Shown here: in pieces, positions 36,350 through 44,650 of the stretch | Position numbering within the stretch: position 1 is the stretch's first letter | How the letters are laid out: the number at the start of each line of letters is the position of its first letter | DNA from: G963662905 sp965230045 | GTDB lineage: Bacteria > Bacteroidota > Bacteroidia > Bacteroidales > WRLA01 | DNA length: 64,000 nt | Assembly (NCBI GenBank): GCA_965230045.1 | Contig: OZ245940.1 | Location: 1,674,001-1,738,000 of the forward strand | Direction: 5' to 3' | Program-made: the position numbers and the translations under genes | Notes under the pieces: generated by a model | The model's database searches: none | What the model saw: only the letters and a program-made list of their open reading frames with translations | What the model was told of the DNA's origin: nothing

Positions 36350-37099
36350 TTGAAAATTAAGAATATCCTCGTATCACAGCCACAGCCTGCTGAAATTGAA
36401 AAGTCCCCTTATTCTCCCTTAGCCAGGAAGCACGGGCTTAAAGTGACCTACGAAAAATTTATTCGTATCGAAGGTTTGTCTTCCAGGGAATTCAGGGATC
36501 AACGCATCAATCTGCTTGATTTTACAGGCGTTATTATGACATCCCGCAAATCGGTTGATCATTATTTCAGCCTTGCAAAAGCACTGCGCGTGGAAGTGCC
36601 CGATTCCATGAAATACTTCTGTATCTCCGAATCAACGGCTTTCTATCTCCAAAAATATGTGCAGTACCGAAAGCGGAAAATCTTCCATGGAAACCAAAGT
36701 GTGCAGGATCTGGTCGATATCCTGAGCAAACATAAATCAGAAAAACTGCTCCTTCCTTGCTCCGAAGATTCACGTCAGGAGCTTGGCGATAAACTCGAAG
36801 CAGAAGGATATAACTACCAAAAAGCGATTATGTACCGTACTGTTCCCAGCGACCTGAAGCATTTGGATATGTCAAACTTCGACCTGCTGATTTTCTTTAG
36901 CCCCTGGGGCGTGAAATCGCTTTTCACTAATTTTCCCGATTATAGACAGGGAAAAACACTGATCGCTGCTTTTGGTGCCAATACCGCCGAAGAAGTCAAA
37001 AATTCAGGACTTGAACTCAATATTGCCGCACCAACCAAAACAGCTCCTTCCATGACAATGGCAATTGAAGAATTTATAGCAAATAACAAGAATAAATAA
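36350..37099 (+). CDS. hemD: Uroporphyrinogen-III synthase, TTG start
   Basis: Cyclises hydroxymethylbilane to uroporphyrinogen III in tetrapyrrole synthesis. I place the start at the TTG 36350, which gives (M)KIKNILVSQPQPAEIEKSPY, the normal N-terminus of Bacteroidota HemD. The frame stays open upstream into the DUF4271 gene, but no in-frame ATG exists between the DUF4271 stop and the conserved start, and the upstream translation is an out-of-frame shadow. Two Rossmann-like lobes are visible, with VIMTSRKSVDHYF in the first and LIFFSPWGVKSLF in the second. The 249-residue length is normal. A terminator follows. Confidence 0.9.
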   Translation: MKIKNILVSQPQPAEIEKSPYSPLARKHGLKVTYEKFIRIEGLSSREFRDQRINLLDFTGVIMTSRKSVDHYFSLAKALRVEVPDSMKYFCISESTAFYLQKYVQYRKRKIFHGNQSVQDLVDILSKHKSEKLLLPCSEDSRQELGDKLEAEGYNYQKAIMYRTVPSDLKHLDMSNFDLLIFFSPWGVKSLFTNFPDYRQGKTLIAAFGANTAEEVKNSGLELNIAAPTKTAPSMTMAIEEFIANNKNK

Positions 37100-37112
37100 A
37101 ATTCATAACAGT

Positions 37113-37153
37113 AGCACAAATCACTATCAAATCAGTGGTTTGTGCTATTTTTG
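37113..37153 (+). terminator. hemD terminator overlapping the rnpA -7 element
   Basis: AGCACAAATCACT (37113-37125) pairs with AGTGGTTTGTGCT (37134-37146) with one G-T pair, then ATTTTTG. The T tail is also TATTTTTG (37146-37153), a match to the -7 consensus, which would start transcription about 30 bp before rnpA. Confidence 0.7.
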
Positions 37154-37185
37154 TATTCCTGCGCCTCTTTTGTGCCTGGCTTTTT

Positions 37186-37611
37186 ATGATGAACACACTC
37201 AGTAGAACATATTGCTTGAAAAAAAAGGATATCCTGAAAAGCCGGACAGAAATCATGCATTTGTTTCAAAAAGGCAAAAGGCTGAAAGCATTTCCGATGC
37301 ATCTGCTGATCCAATGCGTTGAGGGCATGGATCCAAACAGGCCGCCTGTGCAGCTTATGTTCAGCGTGAGCAAAAGAAGGCAGCGCAAAGCTGTGCAAAG
37401 AAACCGCGTTAAACGATTGATGCGTGAAGCATACCGGCTGAACAAAGCAAAATTGAATCCTTTAAAAGAGCAGCTCAACGACGGGAAGAAAGTAAATCTT
37501 GCCTTTGTTTTTGTGGATAAAAATATGCCCGACTTTGCCGGTGTGGAAAAAAGTATGCTAAAGCTGCTCAATCAGGCAGTAAATATAGGTTTAGAAAATA
37601 ATAAGGATTAA
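37186..37611 (+). CDS. rnpA: Ribonuclease P protein component
   Basis: The small basic subunit that helps RNase P RNA cut tRNA 5' leaders. From the tandem ATGs at 37186/37189 it has about 140 residues. The RNR motif region is clear: KRRQRKAVQRNRVKRLMREAYR. An upstream in-frame ATG at 37135 would lie before the predicted transcription start and add a hydrophobic stretch foreign to the family, so I reject it. In many relatives yidD follows rnpA; here it does not, and the S41 protease gene comes next. Confidence 0.92.
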   Translation: MMNTLSRTYCLKKKDILKSRTEIMHLFQKGKRLKAFPMHLLIQCVEGMDPNRPPVQLMFSVSKRRQRKAVQRNRVKRLMREAYRLNKAKLNPLKEQLNDGKKVNLAFVFVDKNMPDFAGVEKSMLKLLNQAVNIGLENNKD

Positions 37612-37686
37612 CTTTGTGAGTTAATATTATTGAGCGTGCACGGATACAACTTCACCAGCGTGCTTTAGACCAAAAAAACTCCGTTT

Positions 37687-39354
37687 ATGAGAAAATATAC
37701 TCTTCTGGCAGTATTCCTGTTCGCAGGATTTTCCATTGGAAATGCCCAGGAAGCCCCGGATAATTTTGAGATTTCCAAAAATATTGAAATCCTTACCCGC
37801 GTCTATCAGGAACTCAACAGCAATTACGTGGATGATGTGCAGGCCGGTGAATTGATGAAAACCGGCATCGATGCTATGCTTGAGTCGCTTGATCCTTACA
37901 CGGTTTATATTCCCGAATCCCAAATTGAAGATTATAAATTCATCACTACAGGGCAATATGGCGGTGTAGGTGCACTTATTCATACAAAAGGCGATTATGT
38001 TTATGTTTCGGAACCTTACGAAGGTTTTGCCGCAGAAAGAGCCGGGCTTAAAGCAGGAGATAAAATACTGGAAGTGAATGGAGAAGATGCCAAAGGGAAA
38101 AATTCGGACGATCTGAGCAAAATCCTGAAAGGTACGCCCGGAACAGAAATCAGCATTAAAGTGGAACGCGCCGGACGGGACCAGCCTTTGGTTTTTAATC
38201 TGAAACGGGAAACAATCAAAGTGCGCAATGTGAGCTATTACGGTATGCTCGATACCAAAACCGGATATATTAAACTGGATCATTTCACACATAAAGCTTT
38301 TGAAGAAGTGCGCGATGCCTTTATCGATATGAAAAACAACAAGGGCATGGAATCCCTGGTTTTTGATTTGCGGGGAAATGGCGGCGGACTGATGAATGAA
38401 GCGGTGGATATTGTGGGCCTGTTTGTGCCGCAGGGAACCAAAGTGGTAGAAACACGCGCAAAACTCAAAGCGCGCAATCAAGCCTACCAAACCAGTAATA
38501 AACCACTAGATACGAAAATCCCGATTGTTTTCCTTGTAGATAACAACAGTGCCTCGGCATCCGAAATCGTTGCCGGTGCCATGCAGGATCTCGACAGGGC
38601 AGTAGTGATCGGTCAGCCTACTTTTGGGAAAGGGCTGGTGCAAAATGTTGTGCCCCTGAATTATAATGCACAAATGAAAATTACTATCGCCAAATATTAT
38701 ATCCCCAGCGGGCGATGTATCCAGGCCATAGATTATACCCATAAAAATGGAAATAAAGCCGAAAAAATCCCTGATAGCCTGCGCCAGGAATTTAAAACAC
38801 AGGGCGGACGTGTTGTGATGGACGGTAAAGGCATAAAGCCTGATATAATCATTGAACCACAGGAATTTAGTAATATTGCTGCCAGCCTGTACGGCGGATA
38901 TCATATCTTTGATTTCTCTACAGATTACTATAATAAACATAAGGAAATCCCTGTGCCGGCAGATTTTGTTTTGAGTGATGACGATATGGAAGATTTTCGC
39001 ATTTTCACGCAAACGCGCGAGGTGGATTATAAAACCCGCTCCGAAGCTTTGCTCGAAAAACTCGAATCAGCACTCGAAAGTGAAGCATATAAAACCCTTG
39101 TGGAAGAAGAACTGGCTTCACTGCATAAGAGTGTGCTGGAACATAAAAAGCAGGATTTTAACCGACATCTCGATGAAATAGAAAAATTGCTCCGCCTCGA
39201 AATAATTGCACGGTATTATCTGCAGGAAGGCCGCATCGAAGCTTCCCTCGATTCCGATCCGGAAGTGCAGGAAGCAATCCGTATCCTTAATGATTACCCG
39301 CTTTATACCGATATCCTGGCAGGGAAATCTGTTCCGGACAATAAAAACGAATAG
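37687..39354 (+). CDS. S41 family carboxy-terminal processing peptidase
   Basis: A 555-residue exported serine protease with a signal peptide to about residue 20. Order of domains: a helical N-terminal part, PDZ (about 85-165, EPYEGFAAERAGLKAGDKILEVNG), the S41 catalytic domain and a helical C-terminal extension of about 150 residues. The catalytic Ser is in NNSASASEIVAGAM near residue 290, and the Lys is in FGKGLVQN near 315. CtpA-type enzymes process or degrade periplasmic proteins from the C-terminus. A TAACTTTG motif at 37609-37616 may give it its own promoter. The next gene starts 3 bp after the stop. Confidence 0.93.
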   Translation: MRKYTLLAVFLFAGFSIGNAQEAPDNFEISKNIEILTRVYQELNSNYVDDVQAGELMKTGIDAMLESLDPYTVYIPESQIEDYKFITTGQYGGVGALIHTKGDYVYVSEPYEGFAAERAGLKAGDKILEVNGEDAKGKNSDDLSKILKGTPGTEISIKVERAGRDQPLVFNLKRETIKVRNVSYYGMLDTKTGYIKLDHFTHKAFEEVRDAFIDMKNNKGMESLVFDLRGNGGGLMNEAVDIVGLFVPQGTKVVETRAKLKARNQAYQTSNKPLDTKIPIVFLVDNNSASASEIVAGAMQDLDRAVVIGQPTFGKGLVQNVVPLNYNAQMKITIAKYYIPSGRCIQAIDYTHKNGNKAEKIPDSLRQEFKTQGGRVVMDGKGIKPDIIIEPQEFSNIAASLYGGYHIFDFSTDYYNKHKEIPVPADFVLSDDDMEDFRIFTQTREVDYKTRSEALLEKLESALESEAYKTLVEEELASLHKSVLEHKKQDFNRHLDEIEKLLRLEIIARYYLQEGRIEASLDSDPEVQEAIRILNDYPLYTDILAGKSVPDNKNE

Positions 39355-39357
39355 TTC

Positions 39358-40929
39358 ATGGCTGGAATCCTGAAGCGACAATATTCACAGCCGGCATACA
39401 TCATTTTGCTGGGCTTGCTCATCGCAGCAGTGCCTTTGTCGAAATATGTGATGTCGATGTCGCAAATGGGATTGTTGCTGCTCTGGCTTCTTGATGGTGA
39501 CCTGAAAGAGAAAATGAAATCTTTTTTCAGGAACAAGCCGGCCGTGGTGGTGAGCAGTATTTTTTTGCTGCATGTGGTGGGTTTGATTTATACTTCCGAT
39601 TTTAATTATGCCGTGAAAGACCTCCGGATTAAAGTGCCCCTTTTAATCCTTCCATTGATTTTTTCTACCATGCCGCGTTTGTCGAAGAAACAGTTTGATG
39701 GGCTGCTCCTTGTTTTTGTCCTCGCTGTTTTGAGCAACACATTTATATCTTCCTGGATCGCGTATTTTGGAGATGTTACAGATAGTCGCAGTATATCGTT
39801 GTTTATTAGTCATATACGTTTCTCTCTGAATGTCTGCCTCGCCGCTATGGTGGCTTTGTATTTGATTCAACAAAAATCATTGCCCTGGAAATGGTCTGTG
39901 CCGGCACTCATTGCGGTTTTTATTTGGCTGGGTTTTTTCCTGCTGATCCTGGGCGCAATGACCGGAATCGTCATTTTTGTTATCCTGCTGCTGTTTATCG
40001 GGCTCTATCTAATCTGGAGCAGGCAGGGGCTTGTCAGCAGATTGGTTTTTGCTTCCATGATCCTGGCTGTTATAAGTTCGCTGGCGGTTTACACCTCCAT
40101 TACCATAGATGAGCTTACAAAAGTGGAGCCGGTTGATTTAAAAAAGCTCGACAACAAAACGAAGCTGGGCCATAAATACAAACACGATACACTTCGTTTT
40201 ATGGTTGAAGACGGGCGCTATGTGGGCTTGTATATTTCCTATCCTGAGCTGAAAAAAGCCTGGAACGAACGCTCCGAACTGGATTATGACGGCCTGGACC
40301 GGCAAGGCCAGGTTTTGCGATGGACTCTGATCCGGTATCTGGCTTCCAAAGATTTGCGTAAGGATTATGAAGGGGTTTATGCATTGTCGGGAAAAGATAT
40401 CTATTATATCGAACAGGGCGTTGCAAATCATAACTATTTGACAGATAATCCATTGAAAAACAGGATTCGTCAGGCGATTATCGGTTATAACAATTATGTT
40501 TATGAAGGGGAAGCCAAAGGGAACAGCATGATGCAGCGCATCGAACTGTGGAAAGCTTCGCTGCGCATTATTGATAAGCATTTCCTTATCGGTGCCGGCA
40601 CAGGCGATGTGCCTGATGTATTCAGAAAGGAATTGAAAGCAATGGATTCTACTTTGGCCGGAACAGGAATGCGGTCGCATAATCAGTTTATCTCTATTTT
40701 TATCGCGTTTGGAATTATTGGTTTTTTGTGGTTTTTGATAAGCCTTATTTACCCGCTGATCTACTTTCCGCATGCACGTAAATTCCTTTATTTGTCATTC
40801 CTGTTAATCGTTTTGATTTCCTTTATAAATGAAGATACCATCGAGTCACAGGCCGGCCTGACCTTTTTTGCTTTTTTTAATGCTTTCCTGCTCTTCTGTG
40901 CACCGCTTAAAGAAGATGCCGGAAGGTAA
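39358..40929 (+). CDS. O-antigen ligase/polymerase family membrane protein
   Basis: A 523-residue inner-membrane protein with about 10-12 hydrophobic helices. A large hydrophilic loop of roughly 160 residues (about 255-415) sits between the main helix block and the last helices, and ends in GAGTGDVPDVF...SHNQFISIFIAFGIIG. The loop with an H-N-x-x-(hydrophobic) segment is the mark of the Wzy_C/O-antigen ligase family, which joins polysaccharide to lipid A-core or to other acceptors. Which glycan is handled cannot be seen. It follows the S41 protease by 3 bp. Confidence 0.85.
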   Translation: MAGILKRQYSQPAYIILLGLLIAAVPLSKYVMSMSQMGLLLLWLLDGDLKEKMKSFFRNKPAVVVSSIFLLHVVGLIYTSDFNYAVKDLRIKVPLLILPLIFSTMPRLSKKQFDGLLLVFVLAVLSNTFISSWIAYFGDVTDSRSISLFISHIRFSLNVCLAAMVALYLIQQKSLPWKWSVPALIAVFIWLGFFLLILGAMTGIVIFVILLLFIGLYLIWSRQGLVSRLVFASMILAVISSLAVYTSITIDELTKVEPVDLKKLDNKTKLGHKYKHDTLRFMVEDGRYVGLYISYPELKKAWNERSELDYDGLDRQGQVLRWTLIRYLASKDLRKDYEGVYALSGKDIYYIEQGVANHNYLTDNPLKNRIRQAIIGYNNYVYEGEAKGNSMMQRIELWKASLRIIDKHFLIGAGTGDVPDVFRKELKAMDSTLAGTGMRSHNQFISIFIAFGIIGFLWFLISLIYPLIYFPHARKFLYLSFLLIVLISFINEDTIESQAGLTFFAFFNAFLLFCAPLKEDAGR

Positions 40930-40972
40930 CTTTTTGAGCGCCCTGTCGTAAAAATACCGAAAACTTAGCCTT

Positions 40973-41461
40973 ATGAAGAAAACCATTCAATACGAAATAG
41001 AAGAATTTGATTCCATCAACGAGCTTTCTGAAAGTGACCAAAAACTGTTGACAGAAGCAGCAAAAGCCTGTGAAAAAGCCTATGCCCCTTATTCTGAATA
41101 TAATGTTGGCGCGGCTTTATTGCTCGACAATGGAAAAATTATCACAGGCAATAATCAGGAAAATGTGGCTTATCCCTCAGGTTTATGCGCTGAGCGTGTG
41201 GCCATGTTCTATGCTTCATCACAATATCCTGATGCTAAAATCCTGACTATTGCCATCACGGCACGCTCCCATAATTTTACGATCAGCCAGCCGGTTACGC
41301 CCTGTGGTTCCTGCCGGCAGGTGATGGCAGAATATGAAAACCGGCAACAACAGGCCGTGCGCGTTATCCTTAGTGGTGAAACAGGAAAGATCCAACTCAT
41401 CAACAATATTGATACACTATTGCCATTGGCATTTCATGCGGCTGAACTGAAAAAACAATAA
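40973..41461 (+). CDS. cdd: Cytidine deaminase
   Basis: Deaminates cytidine and deoxycytidine to uridines in pyrimidine salvage. The 162-residue size is that of the tetrameric form. Zinc and catalytic residues are in LCAERVAMF (Cys and Glu) near residue 75 and in TPCGSCRQVMAEY near 110. YAPYSEYNVGAALLLDNG is the substrate-binding strand. It is the last gene of a rightward run. Confidence 0.95.
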   Translation: MKKTIQYEIEEFDSINELSESDQKLLTEAAKACEKAYAPYSEYNVGAALLLDNGKIITGNNQENVAYPSGLCAERVAMFYASSQYPDAKILTIAITARSHNFTISQPVTPCGSCRQVMAEYENRQQQAVRVILSGETGKIQLINNIDTLLPLAFHAAELKKQ

Positions 41462-41487
41462 AAAAACCCGTACCATAGCACGGGTTT
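41459..41487 (-). terminator. hcp terminator
   Basis: AAACCCGT (41464-41471) pairs with ACGGGTTT (41480-41487); read leftward the stem runs into seven T, so it serves hcp. It sits on the 3' end of cdd. Confidence 0.75.
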
Positions 41488-41501
41488 CGCATCCATAATT
41501 T

Positions 41502-41533
41502 ATCAGGTTTTCGCGCACCTGATTGTTTTTTAA
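41502..41533 (+). terminator. cdd terminator
   Basis: ATCAGGT (41502-41508) pairs with ACCTGAT (41517-41523), followed by TGTTTTTT. It overlaps the hcp stop codon. Confidence 0.75.
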
Positions 41534-43185
41534 TTCATGAAAGCTTTGATGTCGTCTTCCACAGTGGTAATCCCTCCAATACCGAAGTTTTCGACCAGTA
41601 CTTTTGCCACATTGGGGCTGAGGAATGCCGGAAGGGTAGGGCCTAGGTGAATGTTCTTCGCGCCGAGATAAAGCAAAGCCAGAAGAACAATTACCGCCTT
41701 TTGCTCGTACCAGGCAATATTATAAACGATGGGCAGTTTGTTGATGTCGTCCAAACCAAAAACTTCTTTCAGTTTCAATGCGATTACAGCCAGTGAATAT
41801 GAATCGTTGCATTGCCCGGCATCCAATACGCGTGGAATTCCACCGATATCGCCCAGTTGCAGTTTGTTGTAACGGTATTTGGCACAGCCGGCCGTTAAAA
41901 TGACGCTGTCCTGTGGCAGTGCTTCGGCAAATTCGGTGTAGTAGCTGCGCTCTTTCATTCGCCCATCACAACCGGCCATCACAACAAATTTCTTAATCGC
42001 ACCGGTTTTTACGGCGTCAACCACTTTATCGGCCAGTGCCAAAACCTGATTGTGTGCAAAACCGCCCACAATTTCTCCGCTTTCGATTTCGGTGGGAGGA
42101 GCGCATTTTTTGGCATGTTCAATAATTTCGCTGAAATCTTTCATCTCTCCGTTTTTCCTGTCGGCGATATGCTTGGATCCGGGATATCCCGATGAGCCGG
42201 TAGTATAAACTTTATCGGCATAAGCTGCATCTTTTTTGGGAGGTACGATACAATTTGTTGTGAAGAGGATCGGACCGTTAAATGACTCGAATTCTTCTTT
42301 TTGTTTCCACCAGGCATTACCGTAATTGCCTACAAAATGTTCGTATTTCTTAAATTCCGGATAGTAATGGCCGGGAAGCATTTCGCTGTGCGTATAAACG
42401 TCAACACCAGTGCCGTCGGTTTGCTTCAAAAGGTCGTCTAAGTCTTTCAGGTCATGGCCGGAAATGAGTATCGCCGGATTGTTGCGCACGCCAATATTTA
42501 CGGCTGTGATTTCCGGATTTCCGTAAGCCGATGTGTTTGCTTTATCGAGCAGGGCCATGGTGTCAACTCCAAATTTTCCGCATTCCAGCACAAGTCCTGT
42601 GAGTTCTTCACCACTGAGTTCATCATTGATGGTTGCCAGAAGTGCTTTTTCCAGAAAAGCGTAAATGCTTTCGTCTTCATGCCCCAGGTTGTAGGCGTGC
42701 TCAGCATATGCGGCCATTCCTTTGAGGCCATAGGTGAGGAGTTCCCTGAGCGAACGCACATCTTCATTTTCTGTTTTCAAAACGCCAACCGTTGTGGCTT
42801 TGATGTCCATGCCTGATTCAGTGGCATGCCAGTTGGCTGCATCCTGCTTGTCAAAAGGGATTTCCATGCCGGCAGTGCGGGCTTTTCCCTTTAACTCATC
42901 GCGGATTGCCAAACCTTTGGCTATGGCTTCTTTGATGGCCGCATCATCAAAATTCGCGTTTGTAATGGTGATGAAGAGCGCATTCATCAAAAAATGGTTG
43001 GCACGGCCTTCCGAAATGCCTTCAGAGCGTAGTGCGGATGAATAAATTGCTACGCCTTTGGCTGTATAGATCAGCAAATCCTGGAGGTTTGAGGTTTCGG
43101 CTTTTTTGCCACATACCCCGGCAATGGTGCAGCCTGTTCCTTTGGCCGCTTCCTGACATTGAAAACAAAACATACTCATATGCAA
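41530..43185 (-). CDS. hcp: Hydroxylamine reductase (hybrid cluster protein)
   Basis: Hcp carries a 4Fe-4S cluster and a hybrid Fe-S-O cluster and reduces NO or hydroxylamine in anaerobes. The 551 residues include the N-terminal cluster motif C7-x2-C10-x8-C19-x5-C25 (FCFQCQEAAKGTGCTIAGVC). The later ligands of the hybrid cluster are in segments such as HSEMLPGHYYPEFKKYEH, FTTNCIVPP, AGCDGR, TAGCAKYRYNK and DAGQCNDSYS. The start may be the third residue's ATG instead. The upstream gene encodes an Rrf2 regulator, and both promoters share the same dyad operator. Confidence 0.96.
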   Translation of the reverse strand: MHMSMFCFQCQEAAKGTGCTIAGVCGKKAETSNLQDLLIYTAKGVAIYSSALRSEGISEGRANHFLMNALFITITNANFDDAAIKEAIAKGLAIRDELKGKARTAGMEIPFDKQDAANWHATESGMDIKATTVGVLKTENEDVRSLRELLTYGLKGMAAYAEHAYNLGHEDESIYAFLEKALLATINDELSGEELTGLVLECGKFGVDTMALLDKANTSAYGNPEITAVNIGVRNNPAILISGHDLKDLDDLLKQTDGTGVDVYTHSEMLPGHYYPEFKKYEHFVGNYGNAWWKQKEEFESFNGPILFTTNCIVPPKKDAAYADKVYTTGSSGYPGSKHIADRKNGEMKDFSEIIEHAKKCAPPTEIESGEIVGGFAHNQVLALADKVVDAVKTGAIKKFVVMAGCDGRMKERSYYTEFAEALPQDSVILTAGCAKYRYNKLQLGDIGGIPRVLDAGQCNDSYSLAVIALKLKEVFGLDDINKLPIVYNIAWYEQKAVIVLLALLYLGAKNIHLGPTLPAFLSPNVAKVLVENFGIGGITTVEDDIKAFMN

Positions 43186-43207
43186 ATTTTTAAAGGTTGA
43201 TTATTGT

Positions 43208-43234
43208 ATTTAGGTATTTGAATACGCAAATATA
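43208..43234 (-). promoter_or_regulatory. hcp promoter and Rrf2-type operator
   Basis: ATTTAGGTATT-TG-AATACGCAAAT (43208-43231) is an imperfect dyad with 9 of 11 half-site positions matching. On the minus strand it overlaps the -7 element TATATTTG (43227-43234), so a bound repressor would cover the start of transcription. A close relative lies before the regulator gene. Confidence 0.7.
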
Positions 43235-43274
43235 GTTATAATTTTTTTTGCTGCAAGTTTTTTTTGATAAAAAA

Positions 43275-43676
43275 TTATGCGAGCAGGTCTTTGATCGTGT
43301 GTTTTTTGAAGTAGTCTTTGATTTGTTTGGTAGTATCGTGTACAATGCCGCCCATCAGGCATTTGTCAAAGGGGCAAACCGGACGGTCGAGCGGGCAATG
43401 TCCCACTTCGATGGGCCCTTCGATGCATTCGTATATGTCGAGCAAGCTAATTTCATCCATGTTTTTATTGAGGATAAATCCCCCGGCAGGCCCGCGTGTG
43501 CTGCGTACAAAGCCTTCTTTTACAAGTCGTTGCATCACTTTGGCAAGATGATTTCGTGAAGAACCGGTAAGTTCTGCAATCCGGTTTACATTGATGTGCT
43601 CCTTAGAGCGGGCGATAAGCACCATAGCATGTATGGCAATGGAGGAAGCTTCGGATAGTTGTACGACTTTCGACAT
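43275..43676 (-). CDS. Rrf2 family transcriptional regulator with Fe-S-type cysteines
   Basis: A 133-residue winged-helix regulator. The N-terminal half is the DNA-binding domain (INVNRIAELTGSSRNHLAKVMQRLVKEGFVRSTRGPAGGF). The effector loop has C94, C101 and C106 (HCPLDRPVCPFDKC), the three-Cys pattern used for a 2Fe-2S or 4Fe-4S cluster in NsrR and IscR. Placed just upstream of hcp, and with the same operator before both genes, it most likely senses NO and controls hcp and itself. No suf or isc genes are near, which favours an NsrR-like role over IscR. Confidence 0.9.
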   Translation of the reverse strand: MSKVVQLSEASSIAIHAMVLIARSKEHINVNRIAELTGSSRNHLAKVMQRLVKEGFVRSTRGPAGGFILNKNMDEISLLDIYECIEGPIEVGHCPLDRPVCPFDKCLMGGIVHDTTKQIKDYFKKHTIKDLLA

Positions 43677-43679
43677 ATA

Positions 43680-43706
43680 ATTTAAGTACTTGAATGCGCA
43701 AATATC
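43680..43706 (-). promoter_or_regulatory. Operator and promoter of the Rrf2 regulator gene
   Basis: ATTTAAGTACT-TG-AATGCGCAAAT (43680-43703) has the same layout as the hcp operator, with the shared core TTGAAT-CGCAAATAT. It starts 4 bp upstream of the regulator's ATG and overlaps a near-consensus -7 element (GATATTTG, 43699-43706). Confidence 0.6.
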
Positions 43707-43810
43707 GGCATTATTTTCAGCTTGAGCCTGTTTTTGTGTTTATTTAGATTTATTCTAATTGTAATTTTCATTGAGGTGAATTCACTACATTTGTTTTTTC
43801 AGCAAAATGA

Positions 43811-44650
43811 ATGCGTATGAATTTTGATCAACTGAACAAAAGAGCTTGCAATATCCGTTGCAATATCGTTCGCTCGCTCCGGGCTGCCGGATCAGGACAT
43901 ACAGGTGGAAGCCTGGGGCTGGCGGATATTTTTGCCTTCCTGTATTTTTCTGAACTGAAGCATAATCCAAAGGAAGCAAATTGGCCAGAACGTGATCGGC
44001 TTGTTTTATCCATTGGGCATGTGGCTCCGGTTTTATATGCCGCTTTGGCCGAATCCGGATATTTCCCTCAGGAAGAATTGCTTAGTCTGCGGAAATTAGG
44101 GTCGCGCTTGCAGGGACATCCCGGCAGGGACCACGGGCTGCCCGGACTGGAACTCTCTGCAGGAAGCCTGGGTCAGGGCTTGTCCGTAGCGGTAGGCATG
44201 GCGCTTTCTGCCCGGATGGACGCCAAAAACCGGCGGACATTTTGTGTCCTCGGTGATGGTGAGTTGCAGGAAGGCTCTGTTTGGGAGGCGGCTATGAGTG
44301 CCGGTCATTATAAGCTCAGTAATCTGATTGCCATCATCGACCGCAACGGCCTGCAAATTGATGGCGAAACCGAAGATGTGATGCGGCTCGAGCCTCTTTC
44401 CGGCAAGTGGGAGGCATTCAACTGGCACGTCATCCATTGCGATGGGAACGACCTGCAGGATATCGCCCGCGCCTTTCGGAGAGCGCATCAGATTGATGAT
44501 AAACCCTGCCTCATTATTGCGAAAACCAAAATGGGCGCCGGAGTGAAAAGCATAGAAAACGATTACCGCTGGCATGGGAAAGCTCCGAATGCAGAGCAAG
44601 TAGAAGATTTTATCCAACAAATCAAAAAACATCATGGACTGGATCAATAA
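43811..44650 (+). CDS. Transketolase, N-terminal subunit
   Basis: The thiamine-diphosphate-binding half of a split transketolase of the pentose phosphate pathway. The 279 residues include SGHTGGSLGLADIFAFLYF and the TPP motif GDGELQEGSVWEAAMSAGHYKLSNLIAIIDRN. The C-terminal half is encoded by the next gene, which overlaps it by 17 bp, so the subunits are translationally coupled. A TACATTTG motif at 43786-43793 is a probable -7 element, 18 bp before the ATG. Confidence 0.94.
   Translation: MRMNFDQLNKRACNIRCNIVRSLRAAGSGHTGGSLGLADIFAFLYFSELKHNPKEANWPERDRLVLSIGHVAPVLYAALAESGYFPQEELLSLRKLGSRLQGHPGRDHGLPGLELSAGSLGQGLSVAVGMALSARMDAKNRRTFCVLGDGELQEGSVWEAAMSAGHYKLSNLIAIIDRNGLQIDGETEDVMRLEPLSGKWEAFNWHVIHCDGNDLQDIARAFRRAHQIDDKPCLIIAKTKMGAGVKSIENDYRWHGKAPNAEQVEDFIQQIKKHHGLDQ

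Noticed and set aside
37627..38490. 287-codon minus-strand open frame opposite the S41 protease gene
   Set aside because: Antisense to conserved PDZ and catalytic domains; composition is that of a reverse-strand shadow.
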